A stretch of 64,000 nucleotides of DNA from Sphingomonas gellani (GCF_900110035.1 NZ_FOCF01000005.1:124001-188000); one strand, 5' to 3'. Positions 1 to 10,653 are shown, numbered from the stretch's first letter. Notes: generated by a model from the sequence alone, not told the origin. Made by a program: numbers and translations.

Positions 1-1419
1 GCGACCCAGGTGCCCGATCAGGTCGCGGTGCCGTACGCGTCGCTGCTGCTGGAACGTCGTGAGGGTCTGGTCGGTATGATCCCGGACGCGGCCGGCGGCA
101 CGGGTGCTGCCCCCACCGATGCGGAGGTCGCGACGTTCTACAAGCGCAACGCCAATCGCTACACCGTCGCGGAGCGCCGCCAGGTCCGCTACGCCGTGGT
201 GACGCCCGACGCGGTCAAGGCGCGCGCGGCGCCGACGGACGCCGAGATCGCCACCGCCTACAGCGCGGACAAGACCCGCTTCGCCGCCACGCAGAAGCGC
301 ACGGTGGAACAGGTGATCGCGTTGGACCAGGCGACCGCCAACACCATTGCGAACAAGGTCAGGGGCGGCGCCTCACTCGCCGATGCGGCCCGTTCCGCTG
401 GGCTGGAAGCGTCCACCCAGGCCGGCGTGACCAAGGCCGCCTATGCCGGCGCGACCGCCCCTGCGGTGGCGGACGCGGTTTTCGCCGCTGCGAAGGGTGC
501 GCTGGTCGGACCGGTGCGTGCGCCGATCGGCTGGGCCGTCGCCCGCGTCACCGCCACGCAGGATGTCGCGGGCAAGACCCTGGATCAGGCGCGCGGCGAG
601 CTTGTCGAGGAAGTGAGCAAGCGCAAGACCAACGACGCACTGGCGTCGATGCGCGATGCCATCGACGGCGCGCTGGGCCGCAACGCCACCTTCGATGAGG
701 TTGTCGCGGACCAGAAGCTGTCGCCCCAGACGACGCCGGCGCTGGTCGCCAACGGCTCCGACCCGCTCAACCCCGGCTTCAAGCCGACTCCTGTGCTGGC
801 GCCTGTGTTGCAGGCGGCGTTCCAGGCAGAGGAAGGCGACGATCCGCAGATCGTGCCGACCGGCCCCGACGGCAGCTTCGCCGTGGTCGCGCTTGGCCGC
901 GTGATCCGGGCGGCACCGCGTCCGCTGGCTGAGATACGGTCGGCCGTGGCACGCGATTTTGCGACCGACCGCGCGCACCGTGCCGCGCACCAGATCGCGA
1001 ACGGTCTGCTCGAAAAGGTCAAGAGCGGCATGCCACTGGCTCAGGCGCTCGCCGCCGCGCGGCTGCCGGCGCCGCGCCCCGCCGCCGCCACCCGCGCGCA
1101 GCTCGGCGCAAATCCGGGCGCGGTGCCGCCGGCGCTGGCTCTGATGTTCAGCATGGCGCAGGGCACGGCCAAGATGCTGGAAGTGCCGCAAGTCGGCTGG
1201 GCCATCGTCCGCCTGAATAGCGTGACGCCCGCCGATGCCACCAAGCAGCCGGCGGTGGTCGCCGCCGCCCGCGGCGATCTGGCGCGCAACGCCGGTCGGG
1301 AACTGGCCGAGCAGTTCGCGCGCGCGGTCCGCACGACCGTCGGCGTCAAGATCGACGCCGGAGCGGTAGCACGCTTGAAGGCCGACCTGACCGGCGCCAA
1401 CGGTTCCGGCGCGAACTGA
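1..1419 (+). CDS. Peptidyl-prolyl isomerase, PpiD/SurA-like (5' end missing)
   Basis: The reading frame is open from the first base, so the N-terminus, including the expected signal or membrane anchor, lies outside the window. The visible ~470 residues show the repeated parvulin/SurA-type layout: a stretch around residues 50-200 with periodic 'PTDAEIATAYSADKTRFA' and 'GWAVARVTA' elements, then a second lower-similarity repeat ending in 'VGWAIVRLNSVTP'. Proteins of this family help fold outer-membrane proteins at the periplasmic side of the inner membrane. It ends 10 bases before trpE, which suggests co-transcription. Family assignment is good; PpiD versus another SurA-type protein is inferred from length and position. 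Confidence 0.85.
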   Translation, partial: ATQVPDQVAVPYASLLLERREGLVGMIPDAAGGTGAAPTDAEVATFYKRNANRYTVAERRQVRYAVVTPDAVKARAAPTDAEIATAYSADKTRFAATQKRTVEQVIALDQATANTIANKVRGGASLADAARSAGLEASTQAGVTKAAYAGATAPAVADAVFAAAKGALVGPVRAPIGWAVARVTATQDVAGKTLDQARGELVEEVSKRKTNDALASMRDAIDGALGRNATFDEVVADQKLSPQTTPALVANGSDPLNPGFKPTPVLAPVLQAAFQAEEGDDPQIVPTGPDGSFAVVALGRVIRAAPRPLAEIRSAVARDFATDRAHRAAHQIANGLLEKVKSGMPLAQALAAARLPAPRPAAATRAQLGANPGAVPPALALMFSMAQGTAKMLEVPQVGWAIVRLNSVTPADATKQPAVVAAARGDLARNAGRELAEQFARAVRTTVGVKIDAGAVARLKADLTGANGSGAN

Positions 1420-1429
1420 GGCCAAGCCC

Positions 1430-2947
1430 GTGACGGATCATCGCGCGGATGAGCGAGCGGCACAGGTCGCGGCGCTGGCCTCTGGTCGGTCGGCGCTGGT
1501 ATGGCGCAAGCAGGTTGCCGACACGGAAACGCCGGTCGCTGCCGCGCTGAAGCTGATCGAGCCGGGTCGTGGCGACTTCCTGCTGGAGTCGGTGGAGGGC
1601 GGCTCCACCCGGGGTCGGCACAGCCTGATCGGGCTGGACCCCGATCTCGTGTTCCGCGCCCAGGGTAACCGCGCGGAGGTCAATCGCCACTGGCACACCG
1701 ACCGCGATGCGTTCACCTCGCATCCGGCCCCGGCGCTGGACGCACTGCGCCACCTGGTCGCGGAATGTCGGGCGGATGTGCCGGCAGAGCTGCCGCCTGC
1801 GCTGGCCTGCCTGGTCGGCTATTTCGGTTATGAGACGATCGGCCTGGTGGAGACGCTGCCCCTCCCCAATGCCGATCCGCTTGGCCTGCCGAACATGATG
1901 TTCGTGCGGCCGACGGTGATCCTGGTCTTCGACCGTCTGGCCGACACCCTGTTCCTTGTCGCGCCCGCATGGGCCGACGCGACGCGCGATGCAGATGCGC
2001 TGGTGCGTGAGGCGGAGGACCGGATCGACGCGGTCGCAGCCCGGCTCGCTGCCGCCGCACTGCCACAGCCGGCGCGCGCTCAACTTCCCGATCCCTACTA
2101 CACGCCAGCGCTCGACCCGGCCGAATATGGCCGCATGGTCGCGGCTGCGAAGGAGTACATCGCGGCCGGCGACATATTCCAGGTGGTTTTGGCACAGCGG
2201 TTCAGCGCGCCGTTCACCCTGCCGCCGTTCGAGCTGTATCGCTCCTTGCGGCGGATCAATCCCTCACCCTTCCTGTATCATCTGGACCTGCCGGGGTTCG
2301 CGCTGATCGGGTCATCGCCAGAAATCCTGGTGCGAGTCCGGGATGAGGAGATCACCATCCGTCCGATCGCGGGTACGCGCCCGCGCGGCCGTACCGCTGC
2401 CGAGGATGAGGCGAACCGCGCCTCCCTGCTCGCCGATCCCAAGGAGCGGGCCGAGCATCTGATGCTGCTGGACCTCGGCCGAAACGATGTCGGTCGCGCG
2501 GCACAGCCGGGCAGCGTGCGGGTCACCGACAGCTACACGGTCGAATTCTACAGCCACGTCATGCACATCGTGTCCAACGTCGTCGGGCGGCTCGCGCCGG
2601 ATCGCGATGCGGTCGACGCGCTGTTCGCGGGCTTTCCGGCCGGGACCGTCTCGGGCGCGCCAAAGGTTCGCGCCTGCCAGATCATTGCGGAACTGGAGCC
2701 GGAGCGGCGCGGGGCATATGCGGGCGGCGTCGGATATTTCTCGCCGGACGGGTCGATGGACTCGTGCATCGTCCTCCGCACGGCGGTGGTGAAGGACGGG
2801 ATGATCCATGCGCAAGCCGGCGCCGGGATCGTCGCCGATTCGGATCCGGCATCCGAACAGCGGGAGTGCGAGGCGAAGGCCGGCGCGATCCTGGCAGCTG
2901 CCAGGGATGCGGTGACGCGAGCGAACGAGGGCGGCTTCGGTCAGTAA
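1430..2947 (+). CDS. trpE: Anthranilate synthase component I
   Basis: This is the aminase/synthase subunit that converts chorismate and ammonia to anthranilate, the first step of tryptophan synthesis; TrpG supplies the ammonia. The protein has 505 residues and starts with GTG. The N-terminal half carries the Trp-binding domain, with an 'LLESVEGG' element typical of feedback-sensitive TrpE. The C-terminal chorismate-binding domain shows 'IAGTRPRG', 'DLGRNDVGR', 'FYSHVMHIVSNVVG', 'GTVSGAPKVRACQII' and 'YAGGVGYF'. It lies 10 bases after the foldase gene. I see no leader peptide or attenuator in front of it, so transcription probably enters from upstream. Confidence 0.97.
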   Translation: MTDHRADERAAQVAALASGRSALVWRKQVADTETPVAAALKLIEPGRGDFLLESVEGGSTRGRHSLIGLDPDLVFRAQGNRAEVNRHWHTDRDAFTSHPAPALDALRHLVAECRADVPAELPPALACLVGYFGYETIGLVETLPLPNADPLGLPNMMFVRPTVILVFDRLADTLFLVAPAWADATRDADALVREAEDRIDAVAARLAAAALPQPARAQLPDPYYTPALDPAEYGRMVAAAKEYIAAGDIFQVVLAQRFSAPFTLPPFELYRSLRRINPSPFLYHLDLPGFALIGSSPEILVRVRDEEITIRPIAGTRPRGRTAAEDEANRASLLADPKERAEHLMLLDLGRNDVGRAAQPGSVRVTDSYTVEFYSHVMHIVSNVVGRLAPDRDAVDALFAGFPAGTVSGAPKVRACQIIAELEPERRGAYAGGVGYFSPDGSMDSCIVLRTAVVKDGMIHAQAGAGIVADSDPASEQRECEAKAGAILAAARDAVTRANEGGFGQ

Positions 2948-2965
2948 GCCGCCCGTGCCTTGGGT

Positions 2966-3400
2966 TCAGGGCACTTGCGACGCCGCAGCGGCGTTCGCGC
3001 GCTTTTCCGCAGAATACGCCTTTGCCCGCTGCAAGGCGCAGCCCGACTGACCGCCGGTGCCGACCGGCGAGCAGGTGTCCGGCAGGCCACCTGCAACGCG
3101 GCCGACCTCGTCCATCGTCGCCGCGCGGTTGACCCAGCTCTGGTTCGCGGCCGACACCGGTCGATCGTCGCGCAGCGCCTTGGGGATGCGGTACGGCTCT
3201 TCCAGAGTCCGGCACACGACCACCTCGTCGGATGTCGAACGCGGGCATGGCTCGCCCCGCTTGATCGTCACGTCGCGGATGCGCTTGGGCGGCTGTCCGG
3301 ATTCGGCCTGTTGATCGGGCATCTGCTGCGCGGCTGCGCCCCCCGTTGTGCCAAGAAGCGCGAGCGCGATGACGGCTGGCGCGAGAACGGGGCGAAACAT
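2966..3400 (-). CDS. Small exported protein of unknown function
   Basis: The protein has 144 residues. I chose the ATG at 3400 because AAGGAG stands 9 bases before it; an in-frame ATG at 3424 is possible. The first ~25 residues ('[20 protein letters not shown]') form a classical signal peptide ending in AAA-QQ. The mature part is charged, with four cysteines ('GEPCPR', 'VVVCRTLEE', 'PDTCSP', 'SGCALQ'), which may make disulfides in the periplasm. It is convergent with trpE and separates trpE from trpG. No family is recognised. Confidence 0.75.
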   Translation of the reverse strand: MFRPVLAPAVIALALLGTTGGAAAQQMPDQQAESGQPPKRIRDVTIKRGEPCPRSTSDEVVVCRTLEEPYRIPKALRDDRPVSAANQSWVNRAATMDEVGRVAGGLPDTCSPVGTGGQSGCALQRAKAYSAEKRANAAAASQVP

Positions 3401-3530
3401 CGATGCGGACTCCTTCATGGTCATTGATCAACGTGCGGAATCGACCATGGCTCCGCGATTAACGCACATCCCGTGTCGCGCAGGTCCCAGCCGTGATTGC
3501 AGCGCAGCGACAAAGCGCTATGTCGCCTCC

Positions 3531-4166
3531 ATGAATGCCCGATCCGACCTTTCTGCTCCCGACAGCGGGTCCGCCAACATCCTGGTCGTCGACAATTACG
3601 ACAGCTTCACCTGGAACCTGGTCCATTACCTTCAGGAACTGGGTGCGGCCGTGGAGGTGGTACGAAACGACGCCATCTCCGCCGGACAGGCGCTGTCGTC
3701 GGGCGCGGACGCGTTCCTGATTTCTCCCGGTCCGTGCACCCCCAACGAGGCCGGAGTGAGCCTGGACCTGGTGGCCGCCGCGGCGGAGGCAGGGCGGCCG
3801 CTGCTCGGCGTGTGCCTGGGCCATCAGGCGATCGGTCAGCATTTCGGTGGCCGTGTCGAGCGTGGCGGCCTGATGCACGGCAAGACATCGCCCGTGATCC
3901 ATGATGCGACCGGGCTGTTCGATGGCCTGCCCAGCCCGTTCACCGCGACCCGCTATCATTCGCTGATCGTCAACGACGTGCCGGACGCGCTGAGCGTCAA
4001 CGCACGCGCGCAGGACGGCAGCGTCATGGGGTTCCGCCATGTCTCGCTCCCCATTCACGGCGTGCAATTCCATCCCGAAAGCATCGCGACGGAACATGGC
4101 CATGCCATGTTGGCCAACTTCCTGCGCATCGCCGGCCTTCCGGTGAAGGAGCACAGGGCAGCGTGA
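3531..4166 (+). CDS. trpG: Anthranilate synthase component II (glutamine amidotransferase)
   Basis: This class I glutamine amidotransferase subunit releases ammonia from glutamine for TrpE. With the ATG at 3531 it has 211 residues, slightly more than the usual ~195, because about 15 residues precede the conserved '[14 protein letters not shown]'. The nucleophile is Cys95 in '[11 protein letters not shown]', and the other triad members are His181 and Glu183 in 'VQFHPES'. The frame is open further upstream, but those codons do not look conserved. It overlaps trpD by four bases (GTGA), so the two are translationally coupled. Confidence 0.96.
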   Translation: MNARSDLSAPDSGSANILVVDNYDSFTWNLVHYLQELGAAVEVVRNDAISAGQALSSGADAFLISPGPCTPNEAGVSLDLVAAAAEAGRPLLGVCLGHQAIGQHFGGRVERGGLMHGKTSPVIHDATGLFDGLPSPFTATRYHSLIVNDVPDALSVNARAQDGSVMGFRHVSLPIHGVQFHPESIATEHGHAMLANFLRIAGLPVKEHRAA

Positions 4167-5155
4167 CGACGCTGGCTCTGCTGCCCGATCCCGCGACGCC
4201 CCTGTCGCGGGAAAGCGCACGCCTTGCCTTTTGCGACATCCTGGACGCGCGCGCGTCGGACGATGCGATCGCGACCTTCCTGATCGGGCTATCTGATCGG
4301 GGCGAGACGAGCATCGAGATCGCGGAGGCGGCCCGCGCCCTTCGCGAACGGCTGCTGCCGATCCAGGCGCCGGCGGGCACGGTGGACGTGTGCGGCACCG
4401 GCGGCGACGGTCACCACACGCTGAACGTGTCCACTGCCGTATCGCTGGTCGTCGCGGCGTGCGGCGTTCCCGTGGCCAAGCATGGCAATCGGGCCGCGAG
4501 TTCGAAGGCCGGCGCCGCCGACACGCTGGAGGCGCTCGGCCTCGACATGGATCGGGTCGGCGCCACGGCGGAGGAAAGCCTGAACGAGATCGGCATCGCC
4601 TTTCTTTTCGCGGCCAACCACCACCCCGCGATGAAGCGGATCACACCGATCCGCCGCCGCATCGGCCGGCGCACCATCTTCAACCTGATGGGTCCGCTCG
4701 CCAACCCCGCGGGCGTGACGCGACAGCTGATCGGCATCGCCCGGCCGGACTATGCCCCGGTCTACGCCGCGGCGTTGGAACAGCTCGGTACGGAGGCGGC
4801 GTTGGTCGTGTCCGGGGACGAGGGATTAGACGAATTGTCGGGGGCCGGTGACAGCGTCGCCGTGTCCGTCGGCAGCGTCCAGCTGCCATCGCGCGTCTCG
4901 CCGGGCGATGCCGGGCTGTCCCGCCATCCCATCCACGCCATTCGTGGCGGCGATCCCGCGCACAACGCCGCGGCGCTGCGGCGGCTGTTGGCGGGCGAAG
5001 CCGGCGCGTACCGCGACGCGGTGCTGCTCAATGCCGCCGCAGCACTGGCCGTCGCGGGCCGCGCGCCCGACCTGAAACATGGCGCCGCCCTTGCCACCGC
5101 GGCGCTGGACGATGGGCAGGCCGCCGCACTGCTCGACCGCTGGATCGCATTCTAG
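4163..5155 (+). CDS. trpD: Anthranilate phosphoribosyltransferase
   Basis: The enzyme joins anthranilate to PRPP to give phosphoribosyl-anthranilate, the second step of tryptophan synthesis. The 330-residue length is normal. The PRPP-binding 'CGTGGDG' motif lies near residue 75, followed by '[21 protein letters not shown]' elements, 'HPAMK' and '[11 protein letters not shown]', all diagnostic for TrpD. The start is GTG, overlapping the trpG stop by four bases. The stop codon directly abuts the trpC ATG. Confidence 0.97.
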   Translation: MTTLALLPDPATPLSRESARLAFCDILDARASDDAIATFLIGLSDRGETSIEIAEAARALRERLLPIQAPAGTVDVCGTGGDGHHTLNVSTAVSLVVAACGVPVAKHGNRAASSKAGAADTLEALGLDMDRVGATAEESLNEIGIAFLFAANHHPAMKRITPIRRRIGRRTIFNLMGPLANPAGVTRQLIGIARPDYAPVYAAALEQLGTEAALVVSGDEGLDELSGAGDSVAVSVGSVQLPSRVSPGDAGLSRHPIHAIRGGDPAHNAAALRRLLAGEAGAYRDAVLLNAAAALAVAGRAPDLKHGAALATAALDDGQAAALLDRWIAF

Positions 5156-5935
5156 ATGACCGACATTCTCGACCGTATCCTCCAGACCAAGCGCGCGGAG
5201 GTGGCCGTGCGCAAGGCGACCACGTCGCTTGCCGACCTGGACGCCCGCATCGCGCAACAATCGGCGCCGCGCGGGTTCAGGGCGGCACTCGACGCGCGTA
5301 GTGGCCCAGCCCTGATCGCGGAGATCAAGAAGGCCAGTCCCTCCAAAGGGCTGATCCGGCCGGACTTCGACCCTCCCGCTCATGCCCGTGCCTATCAGGC
5401 CGGGGGTGCGGCATGCCTGTCGGTGCTGACCGACGAGCAATGGTTTCAGGGCGCGGACGCCTATCTGGTCGCCGCGCGGGACGCCGTGTCGCTGCCGGTG
5501 CTGCGCAAGGATTTCACCGTCGATCCGTGGCAGGCGACCGAGGCGCGGGCTCTTGGTGCGGACGCCATCCTGCTGATCGCGGCGGCGCTGGACGACGACC
5601 AGATGGCGGAGATAGAGGCGGCTGCGCGCGAATGCGGGCTGGACGTGCTGGTGGAGGTGCATGACGAGCGGCAACTGGACCGTGCACTGCGGTTGCGCAC
5701 GCGCCTGATCGGGGTCAACAACCGCGACCTGCGCGATTTCAGCGTCGACCTGAACCGCACGGCGCGCCTCGCCGGGCGTGCCCCGGCGGGGTGCACCTTT
5801 GTGGCGGAAAGCGGCCTGTCGACCCGCGCGGACATCGACTCGATGCTCGACAAGGGCGTGCATTGCTTCCTGATCGGGGAGGCCCTGATGCGCCACGACG
5901 ATGTCGAGGCCGCGACGCGGGCGCTGGTCGGATGA
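5156..5935 (+). CDS. trpC: Indole-3-glycerol-phosphate synthase
   Basis: A (beta/alpha)8-barrel enzyme that closes the indole ring from carboxyphenylamino-deoxyribulose phosphate. The 259 residues carry the N-terminal '[13 protein letters not shown]' helix, '[13 protein letters not shown]' with the phosphate-binding lysines, '[10 protein letters not shown]', '[10 protein letters not shown]' and '[10 protein letters not shown]'. It is a stand-alone TrpC without a fused TrpF. The ATG follows the trpD stop with no gap, and the stop overlaps moaC by four bases. trpF, trpB and trpA are not in this window. Confidence 0.97.
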   Translation: MTDILDRILQTKRAEVAVRKATTSLADLDARIAQQSAPRGFRAALDARSGPALIAEIKKASPSKGLIRPDFDPPAHARAYQAGGAACLSVLTDEQWFQGADAYLVAARDAVSLPVLRKDFTVDPWQATEARALGADAILLIAAALDDDQMAEIEAAARECGLDVLVEVHDERQLDRALRLRTRLIGVNNRDLRDFSVDLNRTARLAGRAPAGCTFVAESGLSTRADIDSMLDKGVHCFLIGEALMRHDDVEAATRALVG

Positions 5936-6402
5936 GCGGGCTGACGCATCTGGACGACACCGGCGCCGCGCGCATGGTGGATGTGGGTGGCAAGGACGCG
6001 ACCCGGCGAGAGGCGACCGCGACCGGCCGCATCTCCCTGTCCGCCGAAGCACTCGACCTGGTCGCCCATGCGTCCGCGAGGAAGGGCGACGTGCTCGCCG
6101 TCGCACGTGTCGCCGGGATCATGGCGGCGAAGCGGACCGCCGAATTGATACCGCTCTGCCACCCCCTGCCCCTGACCCGCGTGTCGGTGGACCTGCGCCC
6201 CGATGCGAGCGGCATCACCGTGGAGGCGGTGGCCGCGACGGAGGGCAAGACCGGGGTCGAGATGGAGGCGCTGACCGCCTGCACCACGGCGTTGTTGACG
6301 GTGTACGACATGGTCAAGGCGGTCGATCGGGCCATGGTGATCGATGGCGTGCGGCTGTTGGCCAAGAGCGGCGGCCGATCGGGCGACTGGCGCACAGACT
6401 GA
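5932..6402 (+). CDS. moaC: Cyclic pyranopterin monophosphate synthase
   Basis: MoaC completes the first stage of molybdenum cofactor synthesis, making cyclic pyranopterin monophosphate in partnership with MoaA. The 156 residues include '[14 protein letters not shown]', '[12 protein letters not shown]', '[13 protein letters not shown]' and 'YDMVKAVD...[10 protein letters not shown]', the family's active-site and hexamer-interface motifs. The start ATG overlaps the trpC stop (ATGA), so this Moco gene is coupled to the trp genes. moeA follows on the same strand. Confidence 0.96.
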   Translation: MSGLTHLDDTGAARMVDVGGKDATRREATATGRISLSAEALDLVAHASARKGDVLAVARVAGIMAAKRTAELIPLCHPLPLTRVSVDLRPDASGITVEAVAATEGKTGVEMEALTACTTALLTVYDMVKAVDRAMVIDGVRLLAKSGGRSGDWRTD

Positions 6403-6523
6403 GGCATCTTCGCCCATCGACCTAACCTCCGGTGGCATGGTCGTTTCCGGTAGCGCGGTCTAGGGGATCTATGTTCGCATACGGCGGTTGACCGCCCTGC
6501 GCTCCACCTGCACGGCCGGTAGC

Positions 6524-7732
6524 GTGAACCCGCCAACCCCCTCGCCGTCCGCCGCGCTGCTCCCCGTGGAGGAGGCCCAGGCGCGCCTGCTCGCCAGCGT
6601 CAACCCCCTCCCCGTTCAAAACGTGCCATTGGAACGGGCGATCGGACGCTGGACGGGCGAGAACCTGACCGCCCGTCGCACGCAGCCGGCGGCCACGCTG
6701 TCGGCGATGGACGGCTATGCGCTGCGGTTCGCCGACATGCCCGGTCCATGGCGCGTGATCGGGGAGAGCGCGGCGGGCGCTCCATTTACCGGGCGTGTCA
6801 GCGTCGGTGAGGCCACCCGCATCTTCACCGGTGCTGCCATGCCGGAGGGAACCGACACGGTGCTGGTTCAGGAAGAAGCCGCGCGTGACGGCGATCGCCT
6901 GATCCTTGCCGGCGAAGGGCCGCCCTATCACGGCCGCAACACGCGCGCGCGGGGCCTGGACTTTCACGAAGGCGATGTGCTGGTCCGCCGCGGCGAGCGG
7001 CTGACGCCAGCGAGGCTGGCGGTTCTTGCGACCGGCGGTCATGGCGACGCCCCGATCGCGCGCCCGGTCCGGGTGGCGCTGGTCGCGACAGGAGACGAGC
7101 TGGTCGCGCCGGGACAGCCCGCATCCGGTGTCGCGCTGCCCGAGTCGAACCGGTTGATGCTGCGCGCGATGCTGGCCGATCTGCCGGTCGAGACCGTGGA
7201 CCTGGGCATCCTGCCCGACCGGCTGGACGTGCTGCGCGACGCGTTCGGGGCTGTCGACGCGGACCTGCTCGTCACGACCGGCGGCGCGTCGGTCGGCGAC
7301 CATGATCTGATCCGCCCCGCGCTCGAGGCAGCGGGCGGCGTCATCGATTTCTGGCGTATCGCTCTCCGGCCGGGCAAACCTATGATGGCGGGCAGGATGC
7401 GGGGCACCGCCGTGCTGGGACTGCCGGGCAACCCTGTGTCCGCCTTCGTCACCGCCTTGTTGTTCGTCAGGCCGCTGGTGATGCGGCTGGCGGGCGCCGC
7501 CGACCCTTTGCCGAGCCCCGTCGCCGCGCGACTTGGCGAGGCGCTCGCGGCAAACGGGCCGCGCACCGACTATGTTCGCGCAGAGGTGCGCGATGGCATG
7601 GTGTTCGCGTCGTCCATTCAGGACAGTTCGATGCTGCTCACCCTGGCCCGGTCCAGCTGCCTGATCGTCCGTGCGCCCCATGCTCCGGCGGCAGCAGCAG
7701 GCGACTCGGCGGAAATCCTGATGATCGCTTGA
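6524..7732 (+). CDS. moeA: Molybdopterin molybdenumtransferase
   Basis: MoeA inserts molybdate into adenylylated molybdopterin in the last step of Moco synthesis. With the GTG at 6524 it has 402 residues, the usual length; a TTG at 6488 would add twelve non-conserved residues. Visible motifs are 'SAMDGYAL' near residue 60, '[18 protein letters not shown]', '[11 protein letters not shown]', '[12 protein letters not shown]' and 'PGKPMMAG...[13 protein letters not shown]'. It is about 120 bases after moaC. Its stop codon overlaps the probable -35 element of lexA. Confidence 0.93.
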   Translation: MNPPTPSPSAALLPVEEAQARLLASVNPLPVQNVPLERAIGRWTGENLTARRTQPAATLSAMDGYALRFADMPGPWRVIGESAAGAPFTGRVSVGEATRIFTGAAMPEGTDTVLVQEEAARDGDRLILAGEGPPYHGRNTRARGLDFHEGDVLVRRGERLTPARLAVLATGGHGDAPIARPVRVALVATGDELVAPGQPASGVALPESNRLMLRAMLADLPVETVDLGILPDRLDVLRDAFGAVDADLLVTTGGASVGDHDLIRPALEAAGGVIDFWRIALRPGKPMMAGRMRGTAVLGLPGNPVSAFVTALLFVRPLVMRLAGAADPLPSPVAARLGEALAANGPRTDYVRAEVRDGMVFASSIQDSSMLLTLARSSCLIVRAPHAPAAAAGDSAEILMIA

Positions 7733-7757
7733 CGCCGATCATCGCGTTCCATATAGG
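7729..7757 (+). promoter_or_regulatory. Probable sigma70-type lexA promoter
   Basis: TTGACG at 7729-7734 and TATAGG at 7752-7757 are separated by exactly 17 bases and lie about 30 bases before the lexA ATG. The -10 element sits inside the LexA operator, the geometry expected for autorepression. The assignment is by eye from consensus; no start site is known. Confidence 0.7.
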
Positions 7758-7760
7758 TTC
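7746..7760 (+). promoter_or_regulatory. LexA operator (SOS box, GTTC-N7-GTTC)
   Basis: The direct repeat GTTC at 7746-7749 and 7757-7760 is separated by seven bases. This matches the alphaproteobacterial LexA box described for Rhodobacter, Rhizobium and Caulobacter, and differs from the CTGT-N8-ACAG box of enterics. It overlaps the -10 hexamer of the lexA promoter, so LexA very likely represses its own gene. Confidence 0.85.
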
Positions 7761-7787
7761 CGCGTCTGTTCCCGTTGGAGAACCGCG

Positions 7788-8489
7788 ATGCTCACCCGCA
7801 AGCAGCATGAGCTTGTCTGCTTCATCAACGATCGGCTGGCTGAAACCGGCGTCTCCCCCTCGTTCGAGGAGATGAAGGAGGCGCTGGACCTCAAGTCGAA
7901 GTCTGGGGTCCACCGGTTGATCAGTGCGTTGGAGGAGCGTCAGTTCATCCGCCGCCTGCCCAATCGCGCGCGCGCGCTGGAGGTGCTGCGCATGCCGGAG
8001 CGGCCCGCGGCCGAGAAGGCTGGCGGCGATGCCCTGTCGGCAGCGGTCACTGCATCGGGGAAGCGGGAGGGCGACAACGTCCGGTCGGTCCCGCCGGTCG
8101 CTAACGACGTTATAGAAATTCCGCTGCACGGCCGGATTGCCGCAGGTGTTCCGATCGAAGCGTTCGAGGACAGCGCGATGCTCGCCGTTCCGGCCGCGCT
8201 GCTCGGCAACGGCGAACACTATGCGCTGGAGGTTGCGGGCGACTCGATGGTGGAGGCTGGCATTCTGGATGGCGACTATGCGCTGGTCCGTCGTACCGAT
8301 GTCGCGCGGGATGGCGAGATCGTCGTGGCGCTGATCGACGAGGCCGAGGCGACGTTGAAGTTCTTCCGCAAGGAGGGCGCTATGATCCGTCTCGATCCGG
8401 CCAACCGGGCCTATGATCCGCAACGCTACGCCCCGCGTCAGGTTCGGATCCAGGGTAAGCTGTCGGGTATCCTGCGCCGCTACGATTGA
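7788..8489 (+). CDS. lexA: LexA repressor, SOS regulator
   Basis: A transcriptional repressor of the DNA-damage response that cleaves itself when RecA is activated. The 233 residues have an N-terminal winged helix ('[20 protein letters not shown]', '[18 protein letters not shown]') and a C-terminal S24 protease domain. The self-cleavage site is Ala119-Gly120 in '[11 protein letters not shown]'; the catalytic Ser153 is in 'GDSMVEAG' and Lys191 in 'EATLKFF'. The linker is longer than in E. coli, as usual in alphaproteobacteria. Its own promoter and operator lie upstream. The last ~110 bases are also read antisense by comEC. Confidence 0.98.
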   Translation: MLTRKQHELVCFINDRLAETGVSPSFEEMKEALDLKSKSGVHRLISALEERQFIRRLPNRARALEVLRMPERPAAEKAGGDALSAAVTASGKREGDNVRSVPPVANDVIEIPLHGRIAAGVPIEAFEDSAMLAVPAALLGNGEHYALEVAGDSMVEAGILDGDYALVRRTDVARDGEIVVALIDEAEATLKFFRKEGAMIRLDPANRAYDPQRYAPRQVRIQGKLSGILRRYD

Positions 8490-10653
8490 ACGGAAACCGC
8501 GATCGGGTCATGGCCGGTCGCGGCAGCAATGGCGGTGCGATCCACGGGTGCTGGTCATCGGAGTTGCGAACCGTAACGATCCGCCCCGTCTTCAGTGTCA
8601 GCGCGACGCCCCCGCTGCGGGTGAGCGTCGCCTTGTCGAGCTTCAGCCAGCGCGGCTTGCATCCCCTCGGCAGGCGCCGGTCGCTGACCACGATGTCGGC
8701 TGAGGCACAGGCGGCAACGAGGGCCGACCATTCGACCGAATAGGCACTGCGGGTCGCGAGCAGGCGCCAGCGTTGGCCGTCCCTCACCAGATCGGTCATG
8801 CACAGATCGGCGCTGCACCGGGCATCCCGCTGTTCCGACAACAGCAATGGCTCACCGTCCAGGCCGCCATTGGTCGCCAGCATGCCACGGGTATAATCCC
8901 CCGCCCTGTCGCGCAGCAGCGCCAACGCGCCGGACGTAGTGCGAACGGCAAGGTGGCGTCCGTCCCCCGTCACCAACAGGTCGGGGGCCGGCGTTGCCAG
9001 CGCCCACGCCGCACCGATGACCAGAGCGACCAACCCGGCATAACGCACCCGCGTCCGCCAAAGGAACAGCCACAAACCGCCCGCCACCATCAGCGCGAAC
9101 GTATCCGTCCGCATCGCGGGCAAGGCGGTGACCGAGCCGGGCATGTCGGACACGCCGTGCGCCAGCGCCAGCAACGCCGTCAGCGCCTGCGCCGTCAGCC
9201 ACCAGACCGGACCGCCTATACCGATCGCATCGAGCAGAAGCGCCAGCGCCTCCAGCGGCATGATGACAAAGGTGGTCAGCGGAATGGCGACGATGTTGGC
9301 CATCGCGCCGTACAGCCCCGCCTGGTGGAAGTGGAACACCGCGATGGGCATCAGCGCCAATTCCACCGCCAGCCCGGTCAACAGCAACGATCCCAGCGCG
9401 CGTACCTGTCGCGGCACCCACCCTTCCTCATGCGGACCGAAAAAGGCGGCGATACGGGGATGCCCATGCAACGACATGATCGCCGTCACCGCCCCGAACG
9501 ACAGCTGGAAGCTGGGTCCGGCCAGCGCCTCCGGCCAGATCGCGATCAGCACGAACGCGGCCGCCGCCACCAGCCGCAGCGTCATCGCCTCTCGCCCCAA
9601 CGCAAGCGCAGCGAGCACCAGGAGCGCCGCGATGCACGACCGGATCGTCGGCACCTGGCTTCCCGTCAACAGCGTATACCCGATCGCCGCCGCCGCCCCG
9701 GCCAGCGCCGCCACCAGCGGCAACCGCACGCGCATCGCCAGCCAGGGACTGAGCGCGAGCAGGCGCAGCACCACGAACATGGCTGCGCCTACGGTCGCGG
9801 TGATGTGCAGCCCGCTGACCGACAGCAGGTGCGCCAGCCCTGCCCGCCGCATGGCCTGATCGTCCGCCTCCTCGATATTGCCTTCATCTCCGGTGACGAG
9901 CGCGGCGGCGATCCCGCCCCTGCTTCCCGGCAGCCGATGCGTGATGTGGCGCGTGAGCCGCCGGCGCAGGTCACCCCCCGGTTCGGACGCCGGCTGAATC
10001 AGCGTGACCTTTCGCAAGCCACGTCCCGTGCCCCCGATCCCCGCAAACCACGCCACCCGCGCGAAGTCATAGGCGCCGGGGATGGCCGCTGCTGGTGGCG
10101 GCATCAATCGCGCCCGCATGGCCACCGTCGCACCGGCCGCCAGGCCACTCGTCGGAGCGTCACCGACGGCCACATTGACCCGGATGCGCGGCGGCAGCGG
10201 CAATGCCTGCCCGCGTCCGTCCTTGGCCCCATCGCCGGGCCGCAGCGTCAGCCGCAGCAGGTCGCGCGCGCCGAGCACCTCGACCCGCTCTACCCTGGCG
10301 GTAAAGCTGGCCACCGCCGTACCAGCCAGAATGGGTGCCGCGACCCGCTCCGCCCGCCACCAGGCCAATCCGAGACCGAGCGCCGCCAAGGACACCGCGA
10401 TGACGATGGAGCGGGCCAGCCGGCCGCTACGCGCCACCGCGGTTCCCGCTAGCCCCGCCGCCGCCAAGCCGAGCAGCGCCGCAGTCCACGCATGATCGTC
10501 GGGCAGGATGAACCACAGCGCGACGCCCGCGCCCAGCATGACCGGCAACCAAAGCGGAAGCTGCTCGCGCTCCGCCTCAAGCCATCGCTCCACTGCGCCC
10601 GACGCGGCGGCGGCCATTGCGGCCGCGCCGATTTGTCGGACCGGAGGGTGCAT
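8380..10653 (-). CDS. comEC: ComEC/Rec2 family DNA-uptake channel protein
   Basis: A polytopic inner-membrane protein of the ComEC family, which in competent bacteria passes single-stranded DNA into the cytoplasm. A DUF4131 region with two early membrane segments (from '[18 protein letters not shown]') is followed by the Competence domain with '[15 protein letters not shown]', '[21 protein letters not shown]' and 'SFQLSFGAV', then a short C-terminal lactamase-like remnant. The start is uncertain: in-frame ATGs lie at 10680, 10653 and 10617, and none has a clear ribosome site. Family members usually end near the '..HPW' motif. Here the frame continues ~45 residues into sequence antisense to lexA. 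ComF is also encoded in this window. Confidence 0.92.
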   Translation of the reverse strand: MHPPVRQIGAAAMAAAASGAVERWLEAEREQLPLWLPVMLGAGVALWFILPDDHAWTAALLGLAAAGLAGTAVARSGRLARSIVIAVSLAALGLGLAWWRAERVAAPILAGTAVASFTARVERVEVLGARDLLRLTLRPGDGAKDGRGQALPLPPRIRVNVAVGDAPTSGLAAGATVAMRARLMPPPAAAIPGAYDFARVAWFAGIGGTGRGLRKVTLIQPASEPGGDLRRRLTRHITHRLPGSRGGIAAALVTGDEGNIEEADDQAMRRAGLAHLLSVSGLHITATVGAAMFVVLRLLALSPWLAMRVRLPLVAALAGAAAAIGYTLLTGSQVPTIRSCIAALLVLAALALGREAMTLRLVAAAAFVLIAIWPEALAGPSFQLSFGAVTAIMSLHGHPRIAAFFGPHEEGWVPRQVRALGSLLLTGLAVELALMPIAVFHFHQAGLYGAMANIVAIPLTTFVIMPLEALALLLDAIGIGGPVWWLTAQALTALLALAHGVSDMPGSVTALPAMRTDTFALMVAGGLWLFLWRTRVRYAGLVALVIGAAWALATPAPDLLVTGDGRHLAVRTTSGALALLRDRAGDYTRGMLATNGGLDGEPLLLSEQRDARCSADLCMTDLVRDGQRWRLLATRSAYSVEWSALVAACASADIVVSDRRLPRGCKPRWLKLDKATLTRSGGVALTLKTGRIVTVRNSDDQHPWIAPPLLPRPAMTRSRFPFNRSGAGYPTAYPGSEPDAGRSVADHRPGWPDRDGS

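Noticed and set aside
1420..1429. trp attenuator or leader peptide before trpE
   Set aside because: Only 10 bases separate trpE from the foldase gene and no Trp-rich leader or terminator pair is present.
4826..6106. 426-codon minus-strand frame across trpD, trpC and moaC
   Set aside because: Three well-conserved plus-strand genes occupy the same bases; the minus product is Arg-rich without motifs.
8773..10452. 559-codon open frame on + inside comEC
   Set aside because: Antisense shadow of a high-GC gene; the product is Arg/Gln/His-rich with no domain, while the minus strand encodes a clear ComEC.
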